This document shows positions 1 to 9,013 of a stretch of 45,723 nucleotides of DNA, in pieces. Both the position numbers and the translations under genes were made by a program. The notes beneath the pieces are model-generated. The model was given only the letters and a program-made list of their open reading frames with translations. It ran no database searches and was not told where the DNA came from. How positions within the stretch are numbered: the first letter of the stretch is position 1; each line of letters begins with the position of its first letter. This stretch comes from Mycobacterium sp. GA-2829. Lineage in GTDB: Bacteria; Actinomycetota; Actinomycetes; Mycobacteriales; Mycobacteriaceae. Where the stretch lies: the NCBI RefSeq assembly GCF_001499965.1, contig NZ_LQIT01000042.1:1-45723 (forward strand). The letters run 5' to 3'.

Positions 1-482
1 CCGACGGCGGTGCGCACCAGGTTGACCTCGAACTGCTCCCGCGTCACCGTGTCCACCCAGGCGGGGAGTTTGTCGACCGCTTTGCGGATCACCTCCACGT
101 GTTTGGCGGTGATACAGCCCAACGCTTGGGCCGCCGCGGTCGCCGCCAACACAGGTGGCAGCGACGGGCCGGTCAATGCTTGGCGCGGCGCCAACACCGC
201 GGCTTCGGTCAGCCGGCGGTGGGCCTCGCTGCTGGAGATCCGCCACCGCACCGTCAACACTTCTTTCCATGATTTCGCCCCGAGTTGCTGCGGGGTGGCC
301 TCGGCCTGCAGCCGGGCCAGCAGGCGGTGACTCATCGTGGGCAGCTGACATGACAGGGTTTCGAGCTCGTCGAGGGCGGCGAGCAGTTCGGTCTTGTCGA
401 GCAGGTCGACCTCACAGGCGGCCACCGCCTCATAGGCGGCCCGCAGCGCGGTCACCGCGTCCTGGAGGCCGTTGCTCGACAT
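1..482 (-). CDS. DUF222 / 13E12-repeat family protein (HNH endonuclease type), 5' part only
   Basis: The minus strand is open from an ATG at 480-482 to the left edge (about 160 codons seen). The translation starts MSSNGLQDAV and carries the hallmark segment LAPRQALTGPSLPPVLAATA followed by an AKHVEVIRKAVDKLP helix. These are typical of the N-terminal DUF222 domain of mycobacterial REP13E12 proteins, which usually end in an HNH nuclease domain. That C-terminal domain would lie outside the window, so whether this copy is intact is unknown. An alternative ATG five codons upstream (495-497) would add MYVRC. These proteins occur as many near-identical copies in mycobacteria and are associated with repeats and phage-like elements; their cellular role is not established. 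Family call is confident; function is not. Confidence 0.85.
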   Translation of the reverse strand, partial: MSSNGLQDAVTALRAAYEAVAACEVDLLDKTELLAALDELETLSCQLPTMSHRLLARLQAEATPQQLGAKSWKEVLTVRWRISSSEAHRRLTEAAVLAPRQALTGPSLPPVLAATAAAQALGCITAKHVEVIRKAVDKLPAWVDTVTREQFEVNLVRTAV

Positions 483-577
483 ACACCGAACATACATTCG
501 ACCACCGACAAGACCTGACGGCCTACTCAACCCCTGTGCACCGGACAGACGGTCCCTTCGGATGTGACGCTGGGGCG

Positions 578-2044
578 GTGAACGCGTCGTGGCGGGGACT
601 CGTGGCGGCGGTCGCCGCGGGCGCGCTGCCGGCGCTGGCTTTTCCGGCACCGGCGTGGTGGTGGTTCGCCTGGGTGAGCCTGGTCCCGCTGCTGTGGGTG
701 CTGCGGGCCGCACCGACCCCGCGGGCGGGGGCACTGCGGGCGTGGTGCGGGATGACCGCCTACGTCGTGGCGACCCAGTACTGGCTGCTGCCGAGTGCCG
801 GACCGCTTCTGGTCGTGATGGCGGCCGGTCTCGGTGCGCTGTGGCTGCCCTGGGGGTGGGCCGCGCAGGTGATGCTGCGCGGGCAACCGACTGTCCGGGC
901 GACCTTCGCGGCGATCGCGGTGCTGCCGAGCGCGTGGGTCCTCGCGGAAGCGGTGCGGGCCCGGCCCGGCCTGGGCGGTCCGTGGGCGGTGCTCGGCGCG
1001 ACGCAGTGGAATCAGCCGGTAACGCTGGCGTCGGCGTCCCTCGGCGGAGTCTGGCTCACCGGGTTTCTGATCGCGGCGGTGAACACCGCGCTCGTCGGCG
1101 TGATCCTGCACCGGCGGTGGGCCGTTCGCATGGTTGCCGCGGCGGTCGCGCTGGCGTGCGCGGTCGTGGGTCCGGCGTGGTACTGGCTCGGGTCGGCGCC
1201 GCAATCGGGTCCGGCGGTACGGGTGGCGCTCGTCCAACCCGGCGACATCGACGACTCGACGGCTCGTCAGGCGGCCGGCGAGGCGTTGACCGAGGAACTG
1301 GGGGGCCGGTCGATCGACCTGGTCGTCTGGGGGGAGAGCAGCGTCGGTGTCGACATCGCCGGCCGACCGGAGGCGATGGCCCACCTCGCCGACCTGTCCC
1401 GGCGAGTCGGGACCGACCTACTCGTCAACGTCGACGCCCGCGATCGCACCGGCGCGATCGCCAAGACCTCGGTGCTCATCGGGCCGGACGGCTCGCGGGG
1501 TGAGTACACGAAGATGCGCTTGGTGCCGTTCGGCGAATACCTCCCGCTCCGGTGGCTGTTCGACTGGGCGGCGCGGCACACCAAGGCGGCCGCGGAGGAC
1601 CGGCGCCGCGGCGCCGCGCTGGCCGTCGTGCACACCGACGACCTCGCGATCGGGCCGCTCATCAGTTTCGAGACGACGTTCTCCGACCTTCCGCGCCGGC
1701 TCGTCCACCAGGGTGCGCAACTACTCGTGTATCAGAGTTCCACCTCGACCTACCAAGGGAGTTGGGCGCAGCCGCAACTGGCGAGCAAGGTCGCGGTCCA
1801 CGCCGCGGAGGTCGGCCATCCCGCGGTGCATGCCGGGCTGTCCGGCGTCAGCGCCGCCTTCGACGCCCAGGGCAGGCGAATCGCGTGGTATCCCGCCGCC
1901 GAGCGTGGCGTGGTGGTGGTCGACGTCCCGCTCGGCAACCACACCACCGTCTTCCAGCGGTTCGGCGATTGGGTTCTGGTCATGGCGCTTTCGATCCTTG
2001 CCTTCGCAATCGTCTTTCACGGCTGGGCAATACGCCGGAGCTGA
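578..2044 (+). CDS. lnt: Apolipoprotein N-acyltransferase homologue with Cys-to-Ser active site
   Basis: A 488-residue membrane protein with about six hydrophobic N-terminal helices (residues 5-205) and a carbon-nitrogen hydrolase domain (about 214-455), then a final helix (465-485). Lnt N-acylates the lipoprotein N-terminal Cys in the periplasm using a Glu-Lys-Cys triad. Glu253 (VVWGESS) and Lys312 (YTKMRLVPFGEY) are present, but the Cys position reads ISFETTF, so Ser363 replaces Cys. From memory, the second mycobacterial Lnt homologue (Rv2262c/Rv2261c, BCG_2279c) is described with the same substitution, and the active Lnt is part of the Ppm1 locus. The GTG at 578 is chosen because the membrane part starts there; the frame is open much further upstream but opposite the DUF222 gene. 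It may be a Ser-dependent or inactive paralogue. Confidence 0.88.
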   Translation: MNASWRGLVAAVAAGALPALAFPAPAWWWFAWVSLVPLLWVLRAAPTPRAGALRAWCGMTAYVVATQYWLLPSAGPLLVVMAAGLGALWLPWGWAAQVMLRGQPTVRATFAAIAVLPSAWVLAEAVRARPGLGGPWAVLGATQWNQPVTLASASLGGVWLTGFLIAAVNTALVGVILHRRWAVRMVAAAVALACAVVGPAWYWLGSAPQSGPAVRVALVQPGDIDDSTARQAAGEALTEELGGRSIDLVVWGESSVGVDIAGRPEAMAHLADLSRRVGTDLLVNVDARDRTGAIAKTSVLIGPDGSRGEYTKMRLVPFGEYLPLRWLFDWAARHTKAAAEDRRRGAALAVVHTDDLAIGPLISFETTFSDLPRRLVHQGAQLLVYQSSTSTYQGSWAQPQLASKVAVHAAEVGHPAVHAGLSGVSAAFDAQGRRIAWYPAAERGVVVVDVPLGNHTTVFQRFGDWVLVMALSILAFAIVFHGWAIRRS

Positions 2045-2255
2045 TCGATTCAGCGGTGTGATGCGGTCTGGATCACCTGTCGCACAGGCACTCCAACGGT
2101 GCGCGGGGTCCGCACGCTGCTCGGCGACGGCCTCGGCGACGGCACGGCCCATCGAACGCTCGGCTTGGACGGGCACATCGCCCGGGCGCGGTCGTTGCGC
2201 GACCCACACGGCGGTCGTCGGCGGTAACTGACGGAGGATCCGGTCTCGGACTGGG

Positions 2256-3017
2256 ATGATCAAGACCGTGGTGGAGCTGATCTCAGCGCAGCGGGAGTTC
2301 TCGGCGTACGGCCCGTCGCATCTCGTCGTGCTGGTCGTGTTCGCGATCGGTGGGGTGATGCTGGTCTGGCGCGGGCGCCTGCTGACCGAAGCGCAGGCGC
2401 GGGTGGTCGCGCGGGTGCTCGCGGTTCTCCTCGTGACCGCATTCGTCGTCGCCCTGGTCTACAAACTCATCCGCCCGGACCTCGCGACGTCGGTGCCGCT
2501 GCAGCTGTGCGACATCGCGGAACTGACCGCCGCGTACGCGCTGTGGTCGCAGCGGCACCGGGCCTTCGTGCTGACGTACTTCTGGGGGCTGTTGCTCAGT
2601 TCGCAGGCGCTGCTCACCCCTGACATCGGGACGCCGCAGGAGGGTGCGCCGGACTTCCCGCACCACCTGTTCGTCACGTTCTTCACCCTTCACGTGCTCG
2701 TGGTGTGGGCCGCGGTGTACCTGACCTGGGGGCGGGGGATGCGGCCCGGCTGGCGCGACTACCGCTTCGCGGTGGTGGTCACGCTCGGGTGGGTGGCATT
2801 CACGTTGCTGTTCAACACGATCGCGGGAACCAACTACGGCTACCTGAACGGGAAACCGCCGACCGCGTCGGTGCTGGACCTCCTCGGTCCGTGGCCGGTG
2901 TACCTGGTCATCGAGATCGCCGTCGTCATCGTGGTGTGGGCGCTGATGACGTGGCCGTGGACGCGAAAGCCCCGCCGCCCGACCGTGAGCCGGGCCGACG
3001 GGGCCTCCGCGTCCTGA
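2256..3017 (+). CDS. TIGR02206/YwaF-like integral membrane protein
   Basis: A 253-residue protein with about six to seven hydrophobic segments and a short charged C-terminus (WPWTRKPRRP). The PLQLCDIAELTAAYAL and FNTIAGTNYGYL segments are typical of the TIGR02206 (YwaF) membrane family, whose function is unknown. The ATG at 2256 follows GGAGG at 2235-2239, which is a distant but usable ribosome site. The 211-bp gap after lnt holds no gene I can support. Convergent with the vWA gene, 7 bp away. Confidence 0.8.
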   Translation: MIKTVVELISAQREFSAYGPSHLVVLVVFAIGGVMLVWRGRLLTEAQARVVARVLAVLLVTAFVVALVYKLIRPDLATSVPLQLCDIAELTAAYALWSQRHRAFVLTYFWGLLLSSQALLTPDIGTPQEGAPDFPHHLFVTFFTLHVLVVWAAVYLTWGRGMRPGWRDYRFAVVVTLGWVAFTLLFNTIAGTNYGYLNGKPPTASVLDLLGPWPVYLVIEIAVVIVVWALMTWPWTRKPRRPTVSRADGASAS

Positions 3018-3024
3018 ATCCGGG

Positions 3025-3663
3025 TCAGGTCGTCTCACCCATCGCGGCCCTGCGGTCGTGGTCGGTGAACGCGACCTGCCTGCCGTTGCGGATGTTCGTC
3101 ACCATCTCGCGGGCCACACCGGTGACCGCCATCGTCGAGTCGTAATCGCTGTCGTCGTAGGTGATCGACGTCGTGCCCGCGATGCCCATCCGACTACCGA
3201 CCTCGACGGCGTCGATGTTCGCGCCGAGGAAGATGAACGTCCAGTTCCACTGGTCCTGTTGCTGCTTGGTGAGTCGGTGGACCGCGTCCCAGCTCCACTG
3301 TTGGCTGGCGTTCTCCATTCCGTCGGTCATGATGAGGCAGATGACCCGGCCGGGGCGTTGCTCCTCGGGCAGCGCCGAGAGCTCCGCGCCGATCTCGGTG
3401 ATGAAGGTGCCCACGGCGTCGAGGAGCGCGGTCATGCCGCGGGGTTCGACGACGAAGTCGGGCACCCGGTCGATCGGCGTCGACGAGTACACGCGTTCGT
3501 AGACGCTGTCGAACTGTGCGAGCGTGACGTCGCAGCGGCCGGGCAGCAGGCGCTGTTCGGAGATGAGCTCGCGCCAGCCGTCCTCGGTGGCCTGTTTCGA
3601 GGTGGCCATCGAGCCGGAGCGGTCGAGCAGTGCGGCGAGCAGTGTCTTGTCGGGATCAGTCAC
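3025..3663 (-). CDS. Small von Willebrand factor A domain protein
   Basis: A 212-residue protein that is essentially one vWA domain with no signal peptide or membrane segment. The metal-ion-dependent adhesion site is visible: DRSGS at 14-18 (DxSxS), a Thr in PRGMTALLD, and an Asp in LIMTDGMEN. It resembles bacterial cytoplasmic vWA proteins sometimes found with tellurium-resistance or MoxR-type genes, but none of those lie nearby. Its partner cannot be inferred from context. Transcribed alone, convergent with the membrane protein gene and divergent from mmpL. Confidence 0.85.
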   Translation of the reverse strand: MTDPDKTLLAALLDRSGSMATSKQATEDGWRELISEQRLLPGRCDVTLAQFDSVYERVYSSTPIDRVPDFVVEPRGMTALLDAVGTFITEIGAELSALPEEQRPGRVICLIMTDGMENASQQWSWDAVHRLTKQQQDQWNWTFIFLGANIDAVEVGSRMGIAGTTSITYDDSDYDSTMAVTGVAREMVTNIRNGRQVAFTDHDRRAAMGETT

Positions 3664-3883
3664 GGGTTCTCCTGATGCGTATTGCTGTTCGCCCGGTTTC
3701 GTCAGCGCGCAAGCACGGCCCTTCGACGGACCCTTCGAATGCTTGGTTTCGCCACCGGCGCCGCGGGCCGGCGGGCCCGTGACGATCGTGTACGGGCATC
3801 TCCACGTACCCCTTGATTATAGTGTCTGAACTGCACTTATGGACCGAATTCGGGGATTGTTCGGCGGCGGCGTCCAGCTGTGA

Positions 3884-3942
3884 ACTAGCTGTCAATCGAC
3901 GGTTTGACCGGTGCTCCGACCATGAAGGTTTGACAAGCTAGT
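3884..3942. promoter_or_regulatory. Long inverted repeat in the vWA-mmpL intergenic region
   Basis: The 372-bp gap 3664-4035 between divergent vWA and mmpL genes has no convincing gene. It contains ACTAGCTGTCAA (3884-3895) and, 34 nt later, TTGACAAGCTAGT (3930-3942). The second is the reverse complement of the first apart from one inserted base. Such spaced arms upstream of an mmpL gene suggest two half-sites for a dimeric repressor, or an RNA stem in the leader. An AT-rich stretch near 3812-3830 (TTGATTATAGTGT) is a possible promoter element. No regulator gene lies adjacent. Confidence 0.5.
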
Positions 3943-4035
3943 CGAGTTACACGCGGGGCATGTTCTGTCACGCGACGGGTGTGCTCGGCGGCCGCAGGCC
4001 CGACCGCGCGCTGAACTGCTGGTGGTGGACGATTC

Positions 4036-6882
4036 ATGGGCAGGACTGCCGAGCGATCACGCATCGCGCACGGTATTCGAATACTGGCGTTACCCATCGT
4101 GGTGGCCTGGCTGGCGCTCACGGTCGTGACCAATGTGTTCGTCCCGTCGTTGGAGAAGGTCGGCGAGGCGCACACGGTCGGTCTCAATGCCAAGGACGCG
4201 CCGTCGTTCACGTCGATGCAGCAGATCGGCCACAACTTCGAGGAGTTCGACTCCGACAGCAACGCGATGGTGATCCTCGAGGGCGAGCGACCCCTCGGTG
4301 CCGAAGCGCACGCCTACTACGACGGGCTGATCAAGAAGCTGGAAGAGGACACCGCCCACGTCGAGCACGTGGCCGACTTCTGGGGCGACCCGCTCACCGC
4401 GTCGGGAGCGCAGAGCAACGACGGTAAGTCGGCCTATGTCCAGGTGTATCTGCGCGGCAACCAGGGCGAGGCGCTCGCGAACGAATCCGTGGCCGCCGTC
4501 CGCGAGATCGTCGACACCACACCGACCCCGCCCGGACTGAAGGCGTACGTCACCGGCGGCGCACCTCTGTCTGCCGACCAGCACCACGCCGGCGACAAGG
4601 GCGTCGTCAAGGTCACCCTGATCACCCTCGGGGTCATCGCGGTGATGCTGCTGTTCGTCTACCGGTCGATCGCGACGATGGTCCTGATCCTGCTGATGGT
4701 GTTCGTCGAACTCGGCGCCTCCCGCGGCATCGTGGCCTTCCTGGGTCAGTACGAGATCATCGGGCTGTCCACGTTCGCGGTGAATCTGTTGACACTCATG
4801 GCGATCGCCGCGGGCACCGACTACGCGATCTTCGCGATCGGCCGGTATCAGGAGGCGCGCGGCGCGGGAAACGACCGAGAAACCGCGTACTACACGATGT
4901 TCGGCGGCACCGCCCACGTCGTGCTGGGCTCCGGTCTGACGATCGCCGGCGCCATGCTGTGCCTGAGCTTCACGCGGCTGCCGTACTTCCAGACGCTCGG
5001 GGTGCCGTGCGCGGTGGGCATGCTCGTCGCGGTCGCCGCGGCGCTGACGCTCGGGCCCGCTGTCATCGCGATCGGCGGCCGGTTCGGGCTGTTCGAACCC
5101 AAACGCCCGATCGCCTCACGGGGGTGGCGCCGGGTGGGCGTCGTCGTGGTGCGCTGGCCCGGACCCGTTCTGGTGGCGACCTGCGCGCTGGCGCTGGTCG
5201 GATTACTCGCGCTGCCCGGGTACGAGACCAGCTACGACACGAAGAAGTTCATTCCCGCCGACATGCCGTCCAACCTCGGGTACGCGGTCGCCGACCGGCA
5301 TTTCGACACCGCGCGGATGAATCCCGAACTGCTGATGGTCGAATCCGACCACGATCTGCGCAACTCCGCGGACTTCCTGGTGATCGACAAGATCGCCAAG
5401 AAGATCTTCCGGGTGCCCGGGATCTCGCGGGTACAGACCATCACCCGGCCCGACGGCACCCCGATCGAGCACACCACCATCCCGTTCCTGCTCAGCGCGC
5501 AGAGCGCGAACCGCGACCTCACCGACAAGTACAACGAGGACCTGACCGCCAACATGCTGGTGGAGGCCGACGAGATGCAGACCTCCATCGACACCATGGA
5601 ACGGATGTCGAGCCTGACCCGTCAGATGGCCGCCACCACCCACGAGATGGTGACCAAGACCCGCAACATGACTGTCGACATCGCCGAATTACGGGACCAC
5701 ATCGCCGATTTCGACGACTTCCTCCGGCCCATCCGGAACTACTTCTACTGGGAACCGCACTGTTACGACATCCCGGTCTGCTTCGCGATCCGCTCGGTGT
5801 TCGACACCCTCGACGGCGTCGACACCATGACCGACGACGTGCAGGCTCTGGTGCCCGACCTCGAGCGGCTCGATGCGCTGATGCCGCAACTCGTCGCGAC
5901 CCTGCCGCAACAGATCGAATCGATGAAGTCGATGAAGTCGATGATGCTGACGATGTACTCGACGCAGAAGGGGATGCAGGACCAGTCGACCGCGATGCGG
6001 GAGAACTCCGACGCGATGGGGGAGGCGTTCGACACCGCCCGCAACGACGACACGTTCTACCTGCCGCCCGAGGTGTTCGACAACGCCGACTTCAAGCGGG
6101 GGATGGAGAACTTCATCTCCCCGGACGGCAAGTCGGTGCGGTTCATCATCAGCCACGAGGGCGATCCGGCCACCATGGAGGGCATCTCGCACATCGACGC
6201 GATCAAGACCGCGGCCAAAGAGGCCATCAAGGGCACGCCGCTGGAGGGGTCGTCGGTGTATCTCGCCGGTACCGCCGCCACCTACAAGGACATGCGGGAC
6301 GGCTCGTTCTACGACCTGCTGATCGCCGGAATCGCCGCCGTGACACTGATTTTCGTCATCATGCTCGTCATCACCCGAAGCGTGGTCGCAGCCGCGGTGA
6401 TCGTGGGGACAGTGCTGCTGTCGCTGGGTGCGTCGTTCGGGATGTCGGTGCTGCTCTGGCAACACATCCTCGGGCTGGATCTGCACTGGATGGTGCTGCC
6501 CATGTCGGTGATCCTGTTGCTGGCGGTGGGGTCGGACTACAACCTGCTGCTGGTGTCGCGGTTCAAGGAAGAGCTCGACGGCGGGCTCAAGACCGGCATC
6601 ATCCGGGCCATGGCCGGCACCGGGTCGGTGGTGACGTCGGCAGGCCTGGTGTTCGCCGCAACGATGGCGTCGTTCGTGTTCGGCGACCTGCTGGTCATCG
6701 GCCAGGTGGGCAGCACCATCGCCATGGGGTTGCTGTTCGACACGCTCATCGTGCGTTCGTTCATGACACCGTCGATCGCGGCGTTGCTGGGGCGCTGGTT
6801 TTGGTGGCCGACGCGGGTGCGCACCACGGCGTCGCGGCGCCGGTTGGCGGCCATCGGCCTGGGGTCCGGCAACGCCGGCTGA
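4036..6882 (+). CDS. MmpL-family RND transporter
   Basis: A 948-residue RND transporter of the mycobacterial MmpL group, which exports lipids or siderophores across the inner membrane. The layout is TM1, a first periplasmic loop, TM2-6, a second large loop, and TM8-12. The proton-relay Asp-Tyr pairs are present in both halves: Asp262-Tyr263 (AAGTDYAIF) and Asp834-Tyr835 (GSDYNLLLVSRF). The second loop has a long Met/Ser/Gln-rich helical stretch (about residues 510-670) around CYDIPVC with two Cys. That matches the coiled-coil insertion of the MmpL4/MmpL5-like cluster. Such members normally follow an mmpS gene, but none is visible upstream here. The ATG at 4036 gives the usual short cytoplasmic N-terminus. 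A P450 and an Ntn hydrolase follow at short spacing. Confidence 0.93.
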   Translation: MGRTAERSRIAHGIRILALPIVVAWLALTVVTNVFVPSLEKVGEAHTVGLNAKDAPSFTSMQQIGHNFEEFDSDSNAMVILEGERPLGAEAHAYYDGLIKKLEEDTAHVEHVADFWGDPLTASGAQSNDGKSAYVQVYLRGNQGEALANESVAAVREIVDTTPTPPGLKAYVTGGAPLSADQHHAGDKGVVKVTLITLGVIAVMLLFVYRSIATMVLILLMVFVELGASRGIVAFLGQYEIIGLSTFAVNLLTLMAIAAGTDYAIFAIGRYQEARGAGNDRETAYYTMFGGTAHVVLGSGLTIAGAMLCLSFTRLPYFQTLGVPCAVGMLVAVAAALTLGPAVIAIGGRFGLFEPKRPIASRGWRRVGVVVVRWPGPVLVATCALALVGLLALPGYETSYDTKKFIPADMPSNLGYAVADRHFDTARMNPELLMVESDHDLRNSADFLVIDKIAKKIFRVPGISRVQTITRPDGTPIEHTTIPFLLSAQSANRDLTDKYNEDLTANMLVEADEMQTSIDTMERMSSLTRQMAATTHEMVTKTRNMTVDIAELRDHIADFDDFLRPIRNYFYWEPHCYDIPVCFAIRSVFDTLDGVDTMTDDVQALVPDLERLDALMPQLVATLPQQIESMKSMKSMMLTMYSTQKGMQDQSTAMRENSDAMGEAFDTARNDDTFYLPPEVFDNADFKRGMENFISPDGKSVRFIISHEGDPATMEGISHIDAIKTAAKEAIKGTPLEGSSVYLAGTAATYKDMRDGSFYDLLIAGIAAVTLIFVIMLVITRSVVAAAVIVGTVLLSLGASFGMSVLLWQHILGLDLHWMVLPMSVILLLAVGSDYNLLLVSRFKEELDGGLKTGIIRAMAGTGSVVTSAGLVFAATMASFVFGDLLVIGQVGSTIAMGLLFDTLIVRSFMTPSIAALLGRWFWWPTRVRTTASRRRLAAIGLGSGNAG

Positions 6883-6931
6883 GGGCGCCGAGGTCGCATC
6901 CCCGCGGCCGGCCCGCCATGATGGGGGTGTC

Positions 6932-8299
6932 ATGGTTGCGACGAACGAGGACGCGGGGCTCGGCACGCTGCCCCTGCCGCCGAAGAATCCGCTGCCCTAC
7001 CGGCAGTTGCTGCCCCTGGTGCGCAACTTCCACACCGGTCAGGAGGTGTTGCGGCGCGTCGGCGGGCCGGTGATCCGGCTCAAGCTCGGACCCGCGTGGA
7101 TGATCCCGCAGATCGTGGTCGTCACCTCACCGGCCGGGATCCGCGACGTCCTGGGACGCAACCACGCCTCGGCCGAACGCTGCCGGGTGCACGACGAGGT
7201 CCGCGACCTCGGCGGCGAGAGCCTGTTCGTGCTGCGCAACCTGCCGTGGGTGCCGCGGCGCCGGGCCCTGCAACCGGTGTTCACCAAGCCGAGCGTGCGC
7301 GGCTTCGGTGGGCACATGTCGCGCGCCGCGGAGATGGTCGGGCAGGGCTGGGCCGCAGGCGTGCGCGTCGACCTGGACGAGGAGTGCCGCCGGTTGACCA
7401 TGCGGTCGCTGGGCCGGTCGATCCTCGGGCTGGACCTCGACGCGAAAGCCGACGTGATCGCCGGGCCGCTGCCGGTGGCCGCGGGGTACGCCGCCGACCG
7501 CGCGCTCAAACCCGTGCGGGCGCCGCGCTGGCTGCCCACGCCCCAGCGCCGCCGCGCCACCGCGGCCGTCGCGACGATGAAGGCGGTCACCTACGACATC
7601 CTGCGCGCCTGCCGGGCCGACCCGACGATCGACGCGCCCCTGGTGCACGCGTTGATCAACGCCTCGGACCCCGAAACCGGTCTGGCGCTGTCCGACGACG
7701 ACATCTGCAACGAACTGCTGGTGTTCATGTTGGCCGGCCACGACACCACCGCCACCCTGCTGACCTACGCGTTGTGGGCGCTCGGACACCACCCGGACCT
7801 GCAGGAGCGCGTCGCGGCCGAGGCCCGCGCCATCGGCGACCGGCTGCTGACCCCTGAGGACGTCGGCCGGCTCGGCTACACCGTGCAGGTGCTCAACGAG
7901 TCGCTGCGGCTGTGCCCGCCGGCCGCGGGCGTCGGTCGGCTGGCGCTGCGCGACATCGAGATCGACGGTTACCGAGTCGAGGCGGGCAGCCTCGTGGGGG
8001 TCGGGATCTACGCGGTGCACCGCGATCCGGAATTGTGGGAGCGGCCGCTGGAGTTCGACCCCGAGCGGTTCGCCCCGCACAACGTCAAGGACCGCGATCG
8101 CTGGCAGTTCATCCCGTTCGCCGGAGGTCCGCGCGCCTGTATCGGACAGCACTTCGCGATGTTGGAGGCGACGCTCGCGCTGGCCACGCTGGTCCGCGAC
8201 CATGAGATCTCCTCGATCGAGGACGATTTCCCGCTCGAGGTGCCCTATACGACCGTGGCGGCCGGGCCCATCTGGGCCCGCGTGCGCCGCCGCACCTGA
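6932..8299 (+). CDS. Cytochrome P450
   Basis: A 455-residue soluble P450. Visible motifs are the I-helix oxygen-binding AGHDTT (268-273), the K-helix ESLR (Glu323, Arg326), the PERF region near 377-380, and the haem loop FAGGPRACIGQHF with the proximal Cys at 403. Substrate cannot be read from sequence. The overall style (FAGGPRACIG, long N-terminus) is nearer to the CYP132/CYP4-like fatty-acyl or lipid-oxidising mycobacterial group than to CYP51 or CYP125, but this is inference. It starts 49 bp after mmpL and ends 13 bp before the next gene, so co-transcription is likely. A lipid made or modified by the P450 and moved by the MmpL is a reasonable idea, not shown. Confidence 0.93.
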   Translation: MVATNEDAGLGTLPLPPKNPLPYRQLLPLVRNFHTGQEVLRRVGGPVIRLKLGPAWMIPQIVVVTSPAGIRDVLGRNHASAERCRVHDEVRDLGGESLFVLRNLPWVPRRRALQPVFTKPSVRGFGGHMSRAAEMVGQGWAAGVRVDLDEECRRLTMRSLGRSILGLDLDAKADVIAGPLPVAAGYAADRALKPVRAPRWLPTPQRRRATAAVATMKAVTYDILRACRADPTIDAPLVHALINASDPETGLALSDDDICNELLVFMLAGHDTTATLLTYALWALGHHPDLQERVAAEARAIGDRLLTPEDVGRLGYTVQVLNESLRLCPPAAGVGRLALRDIEIDGYRVEAGSLVGVGIYAVHRDPELWERPLEFDPERFAPHNVKDRDRWQFIPFAGGPRACIGQHFAMLEATLALATLVRDHEISSIEDDFPLEVPYTTVAAGPIWARVRRRT

Positions 8300-8312
8300 G
8301 AGCATCGCTGCT

Positions 8313-9011
8313 ATGACGGTCGTGATTGCCCTGCGCTGCGCCGACGGGATCGTGCTCGCCGCGGACTCCCAGATCACCGAACCCGCCCGCGGTCTGACGT
8401 ACCCGGCTCAGAAACTGCACGGGCTCGGTAAGCGCGCCGCCTGGGGCGGCAGCGGCTCCCGTGCGGTGCTCTACGACCTCGAGCAGCTGTTCGACGCGCA
8501 GCCCGAGACCATCGTCGAGGCCCAGGACGTCGGACGGGCACTGCAGTCCCGGGTCGTGCCGGTGTTGCGCCACCACTACGAGAACTTCATCGAGACCGTT
8601 CCGGGCAGCGACGGCGGCGGCGCCACACCGGCGACCTATGTGCTGGCCGCGGGGTACTCCAATGGCGCCCCGTTCATCGTCGACATCGACCCCCACGGGT
8701 TGATCGGGCACTACGAGGAGACCGGCTTCCACGCCGTCGGCAGCGGCGCCCCGATGGCGCAGCAGGCGCGGGCGTTGCTCGCGAACTTCGGGATGTCGCA
8801 ACGGCCGATCCGATACGGCGTGATTGCGGCGCTGCGCGTCTTGGACGCACTCGATGAGAGCTCCCCGACGGTCGGCGGCCCGATGGACCTCTGTCGCATC
8901 ACCGCCGACGGCGCCGAGCACCTCTCCGACGACGAAGTCACGAAGGTTCGCAACGACGTACGCCGGTGGCAGGAGCTCGAAGACCGCGTGCTGGACGGGC
9001 TCTTCGACTGA
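8313..9011 (+). CDS. Proteasome beta-subunit-like Ntn hydrolase
   Basis: A 232-residue protein beginning MTVVIALRCADGIVLAADSQ. Removing the initiator Met leaves Thr1. Counting from it, Asp falls at position 17 and Lys at position 33 (YPAQKLHGLG), the exact Thr1-Asp17-Lys33 spacing of catalytic proteasome beta subunits. There is no propeptide, unlike mycobacterial PrcB, and no neighbouring alpha subunit, pup, mpa or pafA gene. It could be an Anbu/BPH-like homo-oligomeric peptidase or a distinct family. The ATG at 8313 is chosen because it exposes the Thr; upstream codons lie inside the P450 gene. Located 13 bp after the P450, so probably in the mmpL-P450 transcript. Fold confident, substrate unknown. 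Confidence 0.85.
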   Translation: MTVVIALRCADGIVLAADSQITEPARGLTYPAQKLHGLGKRAAWGGSGSRAVLYDLEQLFDAQPETIVEAQDVGRALQSRVVPVLRHHYENFIETVPGSDGGGATPATYVLAAGYSNGAPFIVDIDPHGLIGHYEETGFHAVGSGAPMAQQARALLANFGMSQRPIRYGVIAALRVLDALDESSPTVGGPMDLCRITADGAEHLSDDEVTKVRNDVRRWQELEDRVLDGLFD

Positions 9012-9013
9012 CC

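Noticed and set aside
155..577. N-terminal extension of the lnt reading frame
   Set aside because: It runs opposite the DUF222 gene, is Arg/Pro/Gly-rich and lacks Lnt features; GTG 578 gives the proper membrane start.
2045..2263. Minus-strand open frame reaching into the gap after lnt
   Set aside because: Most of it is antisense to lnt and the gap part has no recognisable domain or ribosome site.
3656..3895. Possible 79-aa gene ahead of the vWA gene
   Set aside because: It ends inside the vWA start, has low-quality composition and no motif; treated as leader DNA.
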